Shown here: positions 34,575-47,099 of the stretch, one piece after another | Position numbering within the stretch: the stretch's first letter is position 1 | Layout of the letters: each line of letters begins with the position of its first letter | NCBI GenBank assembly: GCA_002633005.1 | Contig: NMRA01000037.1 | Location: 376,550 to 440,549 of the forward strand | Direction: 5' to 3' | DNA from: Phoronis australis | Taxonomy: Eukaryota; Phoronida; Phoronidae | Length of the DNA stretch: 64,000 bases | Translations under genes and position numbers: made by a program | The notes under the pieces: model-generated | Databases searched by the model: none | What the model was told of the DNA's origin: nothing | The model's input: only the letters and a program-made list of their open reading frames with translations

Positions 34575-36765
34575 CAGGCTGTTGTTCAGCTATTTTGGTT
34601 TAATTGCATGCATAGTACGGTAGAAGTAGTACGATAGAATTTGGCATTGAAAGTGATCGTCAAATACGCAAATATGTGAACCTTCGGAATAGTGAAGCTT
34701 CCGAGTGGTAAACCTTCGAAATAGTGGGCTGTTCCCATTTCCAGCGATGTAAGCAACTTAAGAAACTTTACCCGTTGGAAACGTCAGCATAAACTGCATG
34801 ATACGGACTCCATATACTCGATTGTGACTTATATATATCGTTTACTGTACAAATTGTCTTGTTTCACATTTGTTTGCTGTTTCATTTCAGTATTGAGTTA
34901 TTTTATGTTTGCCTGATTTATTTTGCATTTCGACTATTTCTGTTATTTTCAACATTTTCAATTTTCGCGCCCGGGGAGAATATTGGAATGGGTTTATGAC
35001 AGTGTTTCATGGTTTATTAGTTTAGATATTTCCTTGTACGTTATCTATTATTGAGTGAAGACATTCTTGGAACATCTACTTACTTCTTCATGGAATAGAT
35101 CTTAGTTCATTACATTTGTTTCATGTCCTTGCTTTCTGTAGATTTCAGTTGATTTGATAAACCCTCTGTTATGCTAGGTGTTTATATGCTTAGTGACATT
35201 GTTAACCTATTGTATTCACTGACATACCTGCAGCAGCTTAACTCTGTAATCCTAGTCAGCTGCTTCTATTGTTAAGACTTGACTTTTATTTGCAGGCATC
35301 CCAGCCCAGGCTTCTTCCCCATTGATTAGTTTTGTATTTGGCACACATTCTGATTGGTCGAATAGGTTCACTTGCAAGTTATATACAATATCTTTATACT
35401 ACCACACCAGAAGCTTTTAATACATCATATCCAACACGTGTGTTTTTCTCTACGAACCACCTCGGGTTTTTGTCACTGCACAATAAAACCCCACATCTTA
35501 TGGACCCTGGCACACAATTCCTTCAATCGGCACATCTTTAATGGAATACCTGTAACATCCTTTTTGGACCAACACTGACGTGGATTTCGGATAGTCTACT
35601 GGGCAATTCTGTTTCGATATTCTCGTGATACACGTGGGCTTGAATGCCTTCTTTATTTTTACTCGATTCGCTCTAAGTAGCATTTCAGAAGCGGTTCACA
35701 ACAGGTTCATTCTCCACTAATAAAAAGCAGATGTGAGAGATATTCATAAGAATGCGATATCAGGGGCTGGTCTTAAAAAGTGTTCTCACCGATTGTGTCA
35801 CTTTAAATTCCCGGTCACACTGAGTAACACGGTTATTTGATAAGTGACTTCTCTACAATTTGATAGCAGCACTATCCACGGGTTGGAAACAATTCCACTC
35901 ATAGCACGTCCCAAAAATGCTCCATACAGGGTGGCCAAACTCCAGTCTTGGAACCAGAGCAGTTGAGGTACATGTATCTGCAAAAAAAAACCGAGTGACA
36001 AAGCCAGAAACAGCTAGCCCTACTGCGAGATGCACTAGAACTCCCTGAGACCTGCGAGCAAAAAGTATGACGTATCTCGGCTTAGCCGTTGACGACAGCG
36101 CAGTGCCTAACCCAGCTGATTTCCAATTATAGTCCTTGAAATTCTACGTAATATACATTTAGAACTCTTCTTTGGAATTATGGTGATGTCTGGGTAAAAG
36201 TCCTTTGGTTCTCCGGTAAACCAGTCAAGCTCACGGCCGACACAGGCCAACCTGGCTTCTCAAGCCTTCTGCCGACGCGGCCATCCATTATTCTGCGTTG
36301 ACTACCTCCCACCAAAATGATGATTGCACGGCAGAATCCGATCTGTAGTAAGTTGCAATCAGCAACTGAGTATTTTTGCTTCCATTTCTAGTGTAGAAAA
36401 TATAGCCGAGCTCAGCAATCCCAATATGTCAATGAAATTATTCTGTGCCAAAGACGCGACGCACGCTCCCGATCTCTGCATTTGAATCACTGGCGATGTG
36501 TCGATTCCTTTTATTTAGTTGTGATTTGTTAAACTTACATATTGGGCAAACAAAACTGGCAGACCTCATTCACGATATGCCGCAAATAACACATTTTCAC
36601 GAAAGACGTCGCTCTAGTCGGTTGGCTTACGTAGTAAAGTGGCAAATAACAATGTAGATACACATTTTTTACTATGGCATTCGTGGAGACGACAATGACA
36701 CAGAAACCACAGTTACTCATAATGCCCAGTCCTCTGAAGCCATTGTAAGTCAGTAGTGGGGGGGN

Positions 36766-39700
36766 TCATTTGCACGTTACAGATATGCGGGCAATGGAAC
36801 TGATTAGTTTTTTGTCTTCATAGTGAATATAAAACACGTTCAAATTTATGATTCATAGATGTTGTCTATGGTGCTCAGTCATCGTGGCGACGGCCCCGGG
36901 CATCCACGCTGAGGAGGGGGTATCCAACCACTATGTTGTATAATCTTTTTGGAAATAGTGACTGAATTGCAGTTGAATTAAATAAAGATTCTAGTTTATG
37001 TATCATCTTTTTACTTTTATCATTAATTTTATTTTTATCATTAATAGTACCGGCCCGTAGCCAGGAGGGTTCGGGGGATTCGATCGAACTCCTCTCCCGC
37101 TCAAAAGGTCCAGTCCGACCATATTCGTTAAAGATAGGATATACATGTAAATGGACAACAACAGCAAAATTGTTGCAGCTACTGGTGCTACTAACTACAA
37201 TGATAACTGAATTAGTAATAATTTTGAATTTGCTTCAGATTCAAAGCGCTTCACGTGGCATCGGGCCGTACTCAGCCAACTTTGCCCGAGTGCCGCTGTT
37301 TGTGTAGATGACAGAATCGTACATACGATAAAAGGAGGCTTTATGTTATTCATAGGCCACGCGCGTGGTGCCTACACCAAAGGCTAACAAGGGCAGTCTA
37401 GAAGTGAATATCTATACCTAAGCAAAAAAGTCTAGCCCTACGACCTAAGTAAGCTACATGTATATAGAACGAAAGAGCTCCCAAAAAGTAGTGCGGTGTC
37501 ACGGTGAATGCCTTAAACTCGACCAAGAAACAAAACAGCAAAAATTTGAGATCTGACGTGCGTTCAGCAGACGCTAGTACCTAGCTAAAACCTAGTCAAA
37601 GTCACGCGTTCTCATTTAAAATACAGGCTGTTATTCAGCTATTTTGGTTTGCATAGTACGGTAGAAGTTGTACGGTAGAAGTTGGCATTGAAAGTGATCG
37701 CCAAATACGCAAATATGTCGAACCTTCGGAATAGTGAAGCTTCCGAGTGGTAAACCTTCGAAATAGTGGGCTGTTCCCATTTCCAGCGATGTAAGCAACT
37801 TAAGAAACTTTACCCGTTGGAAACGTCAGCATAAACTGCATGATACGGACTTCATATACTCGATTGTGACTTATATATATCGTTCACTGTACAAATTGTC
37901 TTGTTTCACATTTGTTTGCTGTTTCATTTCAGTATTGAGTTATTTTATGTTTGCCTGATTTATTTTGCATTTCGACTATTTCTGTTATTTTCACCATTTT
38001 CAATTTTCGCGCCCGGGGAGAATATTGGAATGGGTTTATGACAGTTTTTCATGGTTTATTAGTTTAGATATTTCCTTGTACATATTAAGTTTAAAGTTAT
38101 CTATTTTTGAGTGAAGACATTCTTGGAACATCTACTTACTTCTTCATGGAATGGATCTTAGTTCATTACATTTGTTTCATGTCCTTGCTTTCTGTAGATT
38201 TCAGTTTAGTGATTTGATAAACCCTCTATTATGCTAGGTGTTTATATGCTTAGTGATATTGTTAACCTATTGTATTCACATACCTGTAGCAGCTTAACTC
38301 TGTAATCCTAGTCAGCTGCTTCTATTGTTATGACTTGACTTTTATTTGCAGGCATCCCAGCCCAGGCTTCTTCCCCATTGATTAGTTTTGTATTTGGCAC
38401 GCATTCTGATTGGTCGAATAGGCCGGTTCACTTGCAAGTTATATACAATATCTTTATACTACCACACCAGAAGCTTTTAATACATCATATCCAACACGTG
38501 TGTTTTTCTCTACGAACCACCTCGGGTTTTTGTCATTGCACAATAAAACCCCACATCTTATGGACCCTGGCCCGCAATTCCTTCAATCGGCACATCTTTA
38601 ATGGAATACCTGTAACATCCTTTTTAGACCAACACTGACGTGGATTTCGGATAGTCTACTGGGTAATTCTGTTTCGATATTCTCATGATACTCGTGGGCT
38701 TGAATGTCTTCTTTATTTTTACTCGATTCGTTCTAAGTAGGATTTCAGAAGCGGTTCACAACAGGTTCATTCTCCACTAATAAAAAGCAGATGTGAGAGA
38801 TATTCATCAGAATGCGATATCAGGGGCTGGTCTTAAAAAGTGTTCTCACCGATTGTGTCACTTTAAATTCCCGGTCACACTGAGTTACACGGTTATTTGA
38901 TAAGTGACTTCTCTACAATTTGATAGCAGCACTATGATCCACGGGTTGGAAACAATTCCACTCATAGCCCCTCCCAAAAATGCTCCATACAGGGTGGCCA
39001 AACTCCAGTCTTGGAACCAGTGCAGTTGAGGTACATGTATCTGCAAAAAAAAAACCGAGTGACAAAGCCAGAAACAGCTAGCCCTACTGCGAGATGCACT
39101 AGAACTCCCTGAGACCTGCGAGCAAAAAGTATGACGTATCTCGGCTTAGCCGTTGACGACAGCGCAGTGCCTAACCCAGCTGATTTCCAATTATAGTCCT
39201 TGAAATTCTACGTAATATACATTTAGAACTCTTCTTTGGAATTATGGTGATGTCTGGGTAAAAGTCCTTTTGTTCTCCGGTAAACCAGTCAAGCTCACGG
39301 CCGACACAGGCCAACCTGGCTTCTCAAGCCTTCTGCCGACGCGGCCATCCATTATTCTGCGTTGACTACCTCCCACCAAAATGATGATTGCACGGCAGAA
39401 TCCGATCTGTAGTAAGTTGCAATCAGCAACTGAGTATTTTTGCTTCCATTTCTAGTGTAGACAATATAGCCGAGCTCAGCAATCCCAATATGTCAATGAA
39501 ATTATTCTGTGCCAATGACGCGACGCACGCTCCCGATCTCTGCATTTGAATCACTGGCGATGTGTCGATTCCTTTTATTTAGTTGTGATTTGTTAAACTT
39601 ACATATTGGGCAAACAAAACTGGCAGACCTCATTCACGATATGCCGCAAATAACACATTTTCACGAAAGACGTCGCTCTAGTCGGTTGGCTTACGTAGTA

Positions 39701-39828
39701 AAGTGGCAAATAACAATGTAGATACACATTTTTTACTATGGCATTCGTGGAGACGACAATGACACAGAAACCACAGTTACTCATAATGCCCAGTCCTCTG
39801 AAGCCATTGTAAGTCAGTAGTGGGGGGG
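36766..39828. repeat. 3.2-kb segmental duplication, copy 2
   Basis: Same start and order as copy 1, but without the 12-bp array and without about 80 bases of MITE family C. The sequence continues uniquely to the right from 39829 (AGGAGGTGCATTTTC). The junction N and the continuation suggest two overlapping haplotype contigs placed end to end. Confidence 0.9.
37558..37624 (+). mobile_element. MITE family C, truncated copy in the second duplicate
   Basis: Begins GTGCGTTCAGCAGACGCTAG with no 12-bp expansion and stops after CTCATTTAAAATAC. About 80 bases including the right terminal repeat are missing relative to 34310-34574. Confidence 0.7.
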
Positions 39829-40017
39829 AGGAGGTGCATTTTCTCACCTGGCCCTCCCCTACAAAGAACTAGCCACACCGTCACTGTCCACAGACTGTAC
39901 ATTTGTCATCAAACTATAGCCTACTGCTTACGGTAGAATTATCACAATTCATTATGTAAAAATTACAGAATAGTAACAAAATAACACACAAGGTGTTTTA
40001 ATTAGTATTCTCTACAG

Positions 40018-40188
40018 TCGATCCAGATGTGGAAATCAACGACATTACAAACTTGGTCAACTCACACGATCAGTTTCAAGTAAGTCAAGAACTGCAAAGG
40101 CTTTATATTTGGATTTGGACCGGAGTTGTAACTAATGAGATGAAAATTTGTCGAAGTGCCTTCTATAACGCACTCATTGAACTGTCAG
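40018..40188 (+). CDS. Possible isolated coding exon, unrecognised
   Basis: Acceptor TATTCTCTACAG and donor TCAG|GTAAAA enclose 171 bases open in one frame (phase 1 in and out). The product contains DPDVEINDITNLVNSHDQFQ and RLYIWIWTGVVTNEM. An internal CAA|GTAAGT would make a shorter 70-base exon. I recognise no family and found no partner exon; it lies just right of the duplicated block. It could be a real exon of a gene whose other parts I missed, or chance. Confidence 0.3.
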
Positions 40189-41270
40189 GTAAAAGGTTAT
40201 TAAGAACGTTTGTAATGTATATGTGAGCATGTGAATAAAGCAAGCTAACGTCACTTGTCGAAATCGTTTGAATTTCTTAACACCGTAGTAACGTTTTCCA
40301 AAAACACGTAGTCTAGAAAAACGTGATGGGATTTCTGAGCTAAGAGTTTTTCTATAGTTATCACCGAGTCCGACAATTAACCGAAGTTTACTAAGCCACA
40401 TTAAAGGGATACTAAATCCTATTTTAGCCAAGAAATGCTGATAACGCCAGATCGTATATTAATGTAAATGTGCGGCCTACAGGTGGCGCGCTGATCAGAC
40501 TTAAAGGAGCATACCACCCAAACAACTTAGTTTGTATCAGTTTAGATCGAGTAGTTCCACTCGGTAACAGCAAGTACAGCTCTTTTACCCGACACCTGAC
40601 GGCAGACGGAGGTGTTGAAATTAACCAATGACGTCAGAGGTTCGAATGTAGTCTGTTCAGCAGTTCACAACACGCTTACTCGGGTGTCAGCTTATCGCTT
40701 GATTTCATCGTTTTACACCAATAAATCATCAAAATTCGATGTAAAACCCTTACAAATACGTCGAGTAATTGAACAAACGTGTAATTTTATTTCGCTGTTA
40801 CGGATTTTTAGGTTTAGGTATTTGGATGTACCGTAGCCTACAAAGTTCGATCGGTAGCCGGGCCAATTTACTAAGGTCGGTCGCGGGAGTTTGGGGTCTG
40901 TTCGGTGATAAATTCAAATTATTCGTCCGTGAAATACAGACAGGAGAACATAGATGTGTGTTGAAATTTTAGACTTGCGATTGTTTTTAGTTCCAAACAC
41001 ACGAAACGCTTGCTATCCTGGCCAATCATTGGCCGCGAGTCGGAACCCGATCGATCAGGCTCATATCGCGGCCGGAATGAAGACATCACGAACACTAAAC
41101 CAGCCAAAGTTGGAAACTAAACTTCCAGTCACGAAAAGGCTACACTAGTGAGCCACAGAAAAAAATGTGCACGTGGTTATTTTGGTGAATTAGCCGCGAA
41201 ACGTCAGGGCAAAAGTCAGTGTACACTAGCAATGATTCGAATATTGCATATAGATTATTACATGGCGAAG

Positions 41271-41351
41271 TCGTTATCCCCCGTTATCTAGAGACCGAGT
41301 GGATTTTGAAGAATTATCACCCTCGGGGCGTAGATAAGGGGGCTAACGACT
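41271..41351. repeat. Short hairpin (20-bp arms)
   Basis: GTCGTTATCCCCCGTTATCT near 41271 and its inverted match AGATAAGGGGGCTAACGAC ending near 41351 enclose about 40 bases. Confidence 0.5.
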
Positions 41352-41911
41352 GAGAACGTGTAACAATCTATTTACACCACATATTGAACAAGAAACATTG
41401 CAATGAATCGATCTACCTTTCTCGACTCGCCTCGGCTTTGTAACTACTTTCTATGTCAGAGGCCCGGGGTCGGAGGTCGTGACCTGTTAAGAAAAGCCGA
41501 GCTATTTTTGTCAAATAATGCTTTTACTCAAAACCAATTGAAAAATAAAACAAAATAGAAATAAAGTGAATCTATAAATTAAGGTTTAGCAACTATTATA
41601 GCTTACTACACATGTTACCACGCTAAGCTTCGACCAGGAAAATATCGTCTGCTAAAGTAGGTTACCACTAGTAACTGACTATAATGCTCAAGTCAAAGGA
41701 TCTCGACGACACGATACCCGAATTCAAATTGGAGATCAGTGATTTACAAGTGAGAACGCGAGAGAAAAATTCCACTGAATTAGAATATCGTTTTTATGGA
41801 AATTATGCGTCTTATTTTTCATAGCGTATAAACATCGGTGCAATACCCTTTGCTGAACATGGATTGTTGCGCGTGCTCATTTAAGTATTTTATTTTCACG
41901 TTCGATGACGT

Positions 41912-41990
41912 CAGCCGCTGAGTGGTGTAGTGGTAAAGTCGGCGACTCAAAACTCTTGAGGCCCGGGTTCGCATCCGGCCTCGGTTTCCC
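41912..41990 (+). repeat. tRNA-like sequence, probably a SINE head
   Basis: An A box (TGGTGTAGTGG) and B box (GGGTTCGCATCC) are present at tRNA spacing. The acceptor stem does not pair well and the anticodon arm has only a 5-base loop, so a working tRNA is unlikely. A perfect 22-bp palindrome (41999-42020, GTTATCTCACT and its complement) follows directly. Confidence 0.5.
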
Positions 41991-42020
41991 GCCAAAATGT
42001 TATCTCACTAGTGAGATAAC

Positions 42021-43943
42021 TTTATGGGCTATTACACGGTTGTATCTGCCATTCGAGGTGGTATAGATATGAATATCGTTAGGTTTCACAGGCTAAACCG
42101 GGATACACTGATCAAGAAATAATAGAGAGGCCCCGTGAACGTGCATAAGGACAACGGAACACAATAGTTCCGCCAACCGTTTGAATGACTTGTCATGGTG
42201 TCAGTGAGCTAACTGCACGATAATGCAAACGACTGACGCTTAGGTTTGCTGCCACGAAATTCCGCAAGTGAAACGCCTTCTTGGAGAAGTGCAGATGTGT
42301 CTCACGAACGATCCTGATTTTGCACCGCATCTAAACAGAGGTGTGCTGACGACGTTTCAGTTAGGGCTGAGAAAAAGAACTGGCGAAAACACTCTACGCT
42401 CAGAGGACCCGCGTTAACATAAGCCTCACCAACAAGTCAGTCATCAAATAGGTTATATAAAACTTTATGTTCTCACGCCTTGAATTAATTGTAATTGTTT
42501 ATGTTTTCATGGCCAGTTACAATTTTCCATAATCAAAAACTGATCTACAACCGATCCGACGAAATGCCGGCAGGCCACTGACAGACACGGAGAAGCCTCA
42601 CGGCCTCATACTTGATTGCCAACTTTTCATTCTTCACTACCGCGAGCCACTCTCGAGGAAATCGAAAAAAAACATATACCCGCTTTCTTCGCAGCTTCAT
42701 AGTTCGCACAAGGGGGGACGATACACCACACCATAGCGGCACTCACTCTGCAGAAGAACTACTGACGTCGCTGCGTCGTTTCCCACCTTCCTCACAGGTC
42801 AACACGACACCTCTCGGCGAGGTAAGATATACCGTAAACTGTGGAACATGATAGAACGATTAAGGGTGTAAAAAGACTAATTAAATCGGGTGGCATTCTC
42901 CTTTAAACATGTTTGCGAACGACTACGAATTGCCCACACAGTTAATTCTGATACTATCGAAGCTTCGATGTTAATTATGGTTAACCGCGAAGTAAGCGAT
43001 AGTGTTCGCATCAGCTTCAGAGTTAAAATAGTCAGAAAAATTGTTCAGCGAAGTTATCACAAGGCCAACGCTAATTTGACCAAGAAGTCTATGTGCCCTT
43101 GCCAATTTCACTCAAAAGTTGTGAAGCGTTGTGGATGAGTTGAATCGGCTCCCACTGCCTCACTCCTGAGTCAAACCACAGGCTCCGCCGCGCTCCACGT
43201 TGTGGCACAACGATTATGTGCTTAGCTGAATAATGTTTTGGTCTCTCACTTAGCCTTGGCCGTCATAATAATATCATGGGTCCTCGGGCACATCTGTTTA
43301 CTGCGGGGACCCCTGTTGTACCAACTGAATATTTATAGCTATAAAAAATCGTAAACTGCGGTGTACCAACAAGTACATGGGTATTTCTCAGTAGACCTGT
43401 CGCTACGTCAACAGCAAGGGACATCAATAGTTGACGAACCACGGTTTAATGTTTGAACAAATGAGTATGGAGTGCCAGTCTCGTATCAAAAAAAAAACCT
43501 AAAACAACCCCACCTCATGTTGACCAGCCGCCAAATTAGACTACCTGAAAACAAAATGACGATATGTTAATTAGCTGATTTCGAGTTACGTCAGTAAAAT
43601 TGGGACAACCAATCACAGCATTTTTAAGTTATCCTCCATTGTATTTAGAGCGAAAGGTCGCCAGAGTATTGCTGCCCGGTTTTCCCGTGGTTAACGCTAT
43701 AACGATAAGGAATGGCGAGGCATTGTAATGGTGGTGATTGCGACAACCTTTTTTCGTCTGAAGTCCCTGCTGCCAGACAGCGTACAATATCATGATTTTG
43801 GCTAAAATCACAACAAAAGGGTAGCATTTTCAACACAAATCTCTGAGGAGAATATGATTTAGTCCCGCTCTGATATTTATCAGAGTCTCCTGCACAGACC
43901 CTCGAGGTTTCCGTGACGTCAGCTTGTGAGGCCCGGGAACCAG
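42021..43943. other. No supported feature
   Basis: Unique sequence. Frames at 42545-42742 (minus) and 42890-43138 (plus) were examined and show no recognisable product. Confidence 0.5.
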
Positions 43944-44092
43944 GCGTGCGTTCAGTAGACGCTAGGACCTACGCTGAGGACCTAGCTAAAACCTAGTCAA
44001 AGTCACGTGTTCTCATTTAAAATACTTGGCAATACCTCACGTAATCTCGCGAAGTCTTGCTTTTTAGCGAGGTCCTAGAGTTACTGAACGGG
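43944..44092 (+). mobile_element. MITE family C, full-length simple copy
   Basis: About 149 bp, from GTGCGTTCAGTAGACGCTAG to GTCCTAGAGTTACTGAACGG. It contains only about two 12-bp units, which suggests the ancestral state. Confidence 0.75.
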
Positions 44093-46202
44093 AGGCAGGT
44101 TAATATTTATCACGTACACACCGGAAGTATGTTGCATGTGTAACGGGGCGGTATCTACGACCAAGGCGCCCCGATTTTACGAGCCCGGCGGGGTGCGGAT
44201 TGAGGGTGATATTGAAAACTAAAAGTTGGTGAATAATACATAGGTTTATTGTAAGAATATATAACTAAAATATTTCACACTTATAAGCAATCCAGTTGTT
44301 CCATGATTTAGTATCGCAGCGTTGTGAGTTCTCTAGTGATACACGGGCAAGCCAGTCGCTGATTGTGTGTGCAAGAACGGGGCAATTTGGTTATTGGCAG
44401 ATCCGAAAGGTGAGATGCAATCAAGCTCGGGAGGAGCCCGAGAATTGCTGGGGCTAAACTATTGGCAACCAAGTTCGGGCCGGAGGAGCCCGAATGAGCT
44501 GCACAAACAGTTGAAATTTGGTGTGAGTGAAGGTGTAAATGTTTGCTTCTTGAACTCTGCGACTGGACTCCTCGAGTCTGACAGAGACAAAGCTTAAGTA
44601 CACAATTTCAACCAATCAGACACGATCTGAAGGGCAAGGCCCATAGTAGCTCCTATAGGTTCTGACCATATTTGGCCATGTCCAAAGGACTGGAAATCAT
44701 AGGAAAATTCCATACGTAGTACACAGCTTGACCACTAGAGGGGGCATATATCTTACATAATCATGTCCAGGGCACTCCTGTTACACATGCTTTCAGAACG
44801 CGATCACTGCAAGGAGGGGTTCGATCGTATCCCCGCTATGGAAAACTCGTGTGCCAACGTTCGGTAACTTACTCGCGATTGTGGCGAGCTCCCTCCTGGT
44901 TGTCTTTACAACATTTTTTTTCACGAGGGACCACCTATATATATATGTTCAAAGATGGCCGCATACTCATTCTCCAAAAAGTTGCGGGAAGGAGATTCTT
45001 TTCATCTCCGTTTTCGGGATCGGCACGGGGTCTAATATAGGCCTGCCCCCAAAATTTTGTGTCAGCCATGCGATAATCCCAGGGGATTTCAAGAATTCAC
45101 GTTCCCACCAGTGATAGGCGTTTACAAAAGTCTCTACTGTTTGTTCTTTAATTAATATTCATGTACGTTCTTCTCAATCTTTTCCTGTACACTAAATGCG
45201 CATATGGGTGAGAACCCCAATTGTTACGCTATTAACTCTAGGCGAGAAGTTGTTGGTAACTGAGATATATACACTAACACCACGTAAGCTGTGGTTACGA
45301 AATAAAACGAGTCCCGAACTGCGTTCAACCAATATATTTTAGTTTGAAAAGCACGTTTCATCAGTAGGCCTACATCAGAACTCGGGCTAGAGTTCTGTGA
45401 GTAAACAAAGTGATTGGGGCCATCGCGAATGTATTGCTCACAAGGTTCGAACTCGTTGGAGTTCAAGAGGTGAGTGGGAGGCAAACAAATTAAATAAGTC
45501 AATAGACCTTTTTTGAATTAATTGAATATGAGAGCCTATAGGGCCTATGAAAGTTTGCTGGCCCGCCCATCCAGTAAATTCTAAAAGTTACAAGTTTGGT
45601 ATCCTCTTAAGCCCAAAGTCATAATTTGACTGACAAACAGAAAGTGTTCAGCCAAAAGAAAGATTCAGGTCAACTTTTACTGAAATGCAGGATGAATTTC
45701 CTAGAAATTCTAGATTGTTTATTGGTGTGCACCCAGTGGCAACGTGATGGTTCACACGAACGCCAGGTAATGTACGAATGGTATTTCCGCATTCGGAAAA
45801 GCGACTTAAATTCGTGACCTGTGACACGTATTTTGGCAACTAGCCTATTCGTCGCTGTTTACAAACTTCCAGTTGACCGCACCGTTTGCGATATGACCTC
45901 CCCGGCTGGATGAACCTGATAAACTCGAGTCAAGTCGGTACCGTAGCTGTTCACTAGAAATCTACATTTCATTTTTACAGAAAAAATACAAGTCAAATGG
46001 TTTTATTCTTACTATCTCGCCCCGTGGGTTTGGTGTCTCAATAGGCAAATTATCCCTAGAGTGTGAAAGCATTGTGTATTAAAATACTACTGATGTAGGC
46101 CTATTTATTGAGAAGGCCTAGGGAGTTTTACACAGTTGTCTGAGAGGTGACTCGGCCAAAAGCACCTTTGTTGGCCTAAGAAATTTTGCTTGGCCATTAG
46201 CA
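44093..46202. other. No supported feature
   Basis: Contains a small doubled motif (GGAGGAGCCCGA-like, about 44428-44496) and otherwise unique sequence with short frames. Confidence 0.45.
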
Positions 46203-46288
46203 TCGCAAACGAAATCAACTTGAATGACCCAGCTGAAGTAGCGATTCATGTATACATGAGGTCCTTTTCAGTTGATTTCGTTTGCAGT
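46203..46288. repeat. Short hairpin (about 18-bp arms)
   Basis: GCAAACGAAATCAACTTGAA and TTCAGTTGATTTCGTTTGC are inverted copies around a roughly 45-base loop. Confidence 0.5.
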
Positions 46289-46839
46289 AGTTTGATATGA
46301 ATCGAACTAAAGCCGCCCAGGGGTGGCCATGAATCTTACAAAAATGGATGATACTTTCGGACTCCTAATTACTTGTCGGTAGTCTGCTTAGGCATGAAGA
46401 CCTTTTCAGGTTTAGAAAGGACCGATCGTAGACATAGCCGGCTCACCGACGGAGCCTGGTTGACAACGGCGTATGAATAAAGAGAAATGTCCCATCAACA
46501 GTACGTTTATGGCATTGGCATGTTCCCTGAGACACGCTGAACCGTGGGATTCTGGGTTTTTGAATACATTTTTTCTTAGTGAGTTTTCGTCGCAAGGTCG
46601 TGTCGACGTCGGATATCCTTATTAACCGACAAACGCAGCCCGGTTTTGCCCCACTCTAAGTTGAACATAACACAATACGTATAAACAACACATAGAGATA
46701 AGGTAACGATAACTTCGTTGACCTTCCGCAAAAAGCAAACAAAAACTGCATTGCCTAAATCCTACTGTTGTGCCGTTCCCATTGTTTTGTACGTGACTGG
46801 AGTTCCCGCGTAATCCACACTAACCTTACTAATATTTTG

Positions 46840-46880
46840 AGGTCACGACCATGACCTTCATGTCTCGGTAATCTATAAAT
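46840..46880 (+). promoter_or_regulatory. Possible TATA promoter with AGGTCA inverted repeat upstream of ninjurin exon A
   Basis: TATAAAT at 46874-46880 lies about 150 bases before the exon A start codon, leaving room for a roughly 120-base leader. AGGTCA at 46840-46845 and TGACCT at 46852-46857 form an inverted repeat of perfect nuclear-receptor half-sites with a 6-base spacer. The motif is seen directly; promoter function is inference. Confidence 0.4.
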
Positions 46881-47027
46881 AAGTCAGGTAATACGCGCAC
46901 TGCACAATACCGCAAAACTACAACCCCAAGTTGAGAACGAATAAGTCACTCGCCACTTCGACAGGGCAAAGGAGGCCATACAGATTGTACTCAGACTAAG
47001 AGCGTTTGTTAGTAATCCTGTCACATC

Positions 47028-47099
47028 ATGGCGATGGCAATTCAGTCGTACCTTTTCAAAGACGACTCGCCTGGAAGTGAGACACAGGTATCTATCGAG
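47028..47099 (+). CDS. NINJ-like: Ninjurin-like alternative first exon A
   Basis: ATG at 47028, 24 codons (MAMAIQSYLFKDDSPGSETQ then VSIE), donor GAG|GTGAGT in phase 0, matching the phase-0 start of the exon at 49309. A TATA-like box stands about 150 bases upstream. No signal peptide, as expected for the cytosolic N-tail of this family. Confidence 0.65.

Larger units (their letters stand above)
33526..36764. repeat. 3.2-kb segmental duplication, copy 1
   Basis: Starts TCATTTGCACGTTACAGATA and ends in a G run before an N (36765). It matches 36766-39828 closely, with scattered substitutions and small indels. It contains the expanded 12-bp array at 34324. Weak spliced-looking frames on the minus strand (35800-36720) are not recognisable as a gene. 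Confidence 0.9.

Noticed and set aside
41912-41990. Functional tRNA gene
   Set aside because: A and B boxes are good, but the acceptor stem fails to pair and the anticodon loop is five bases; SINE origin is more likely.
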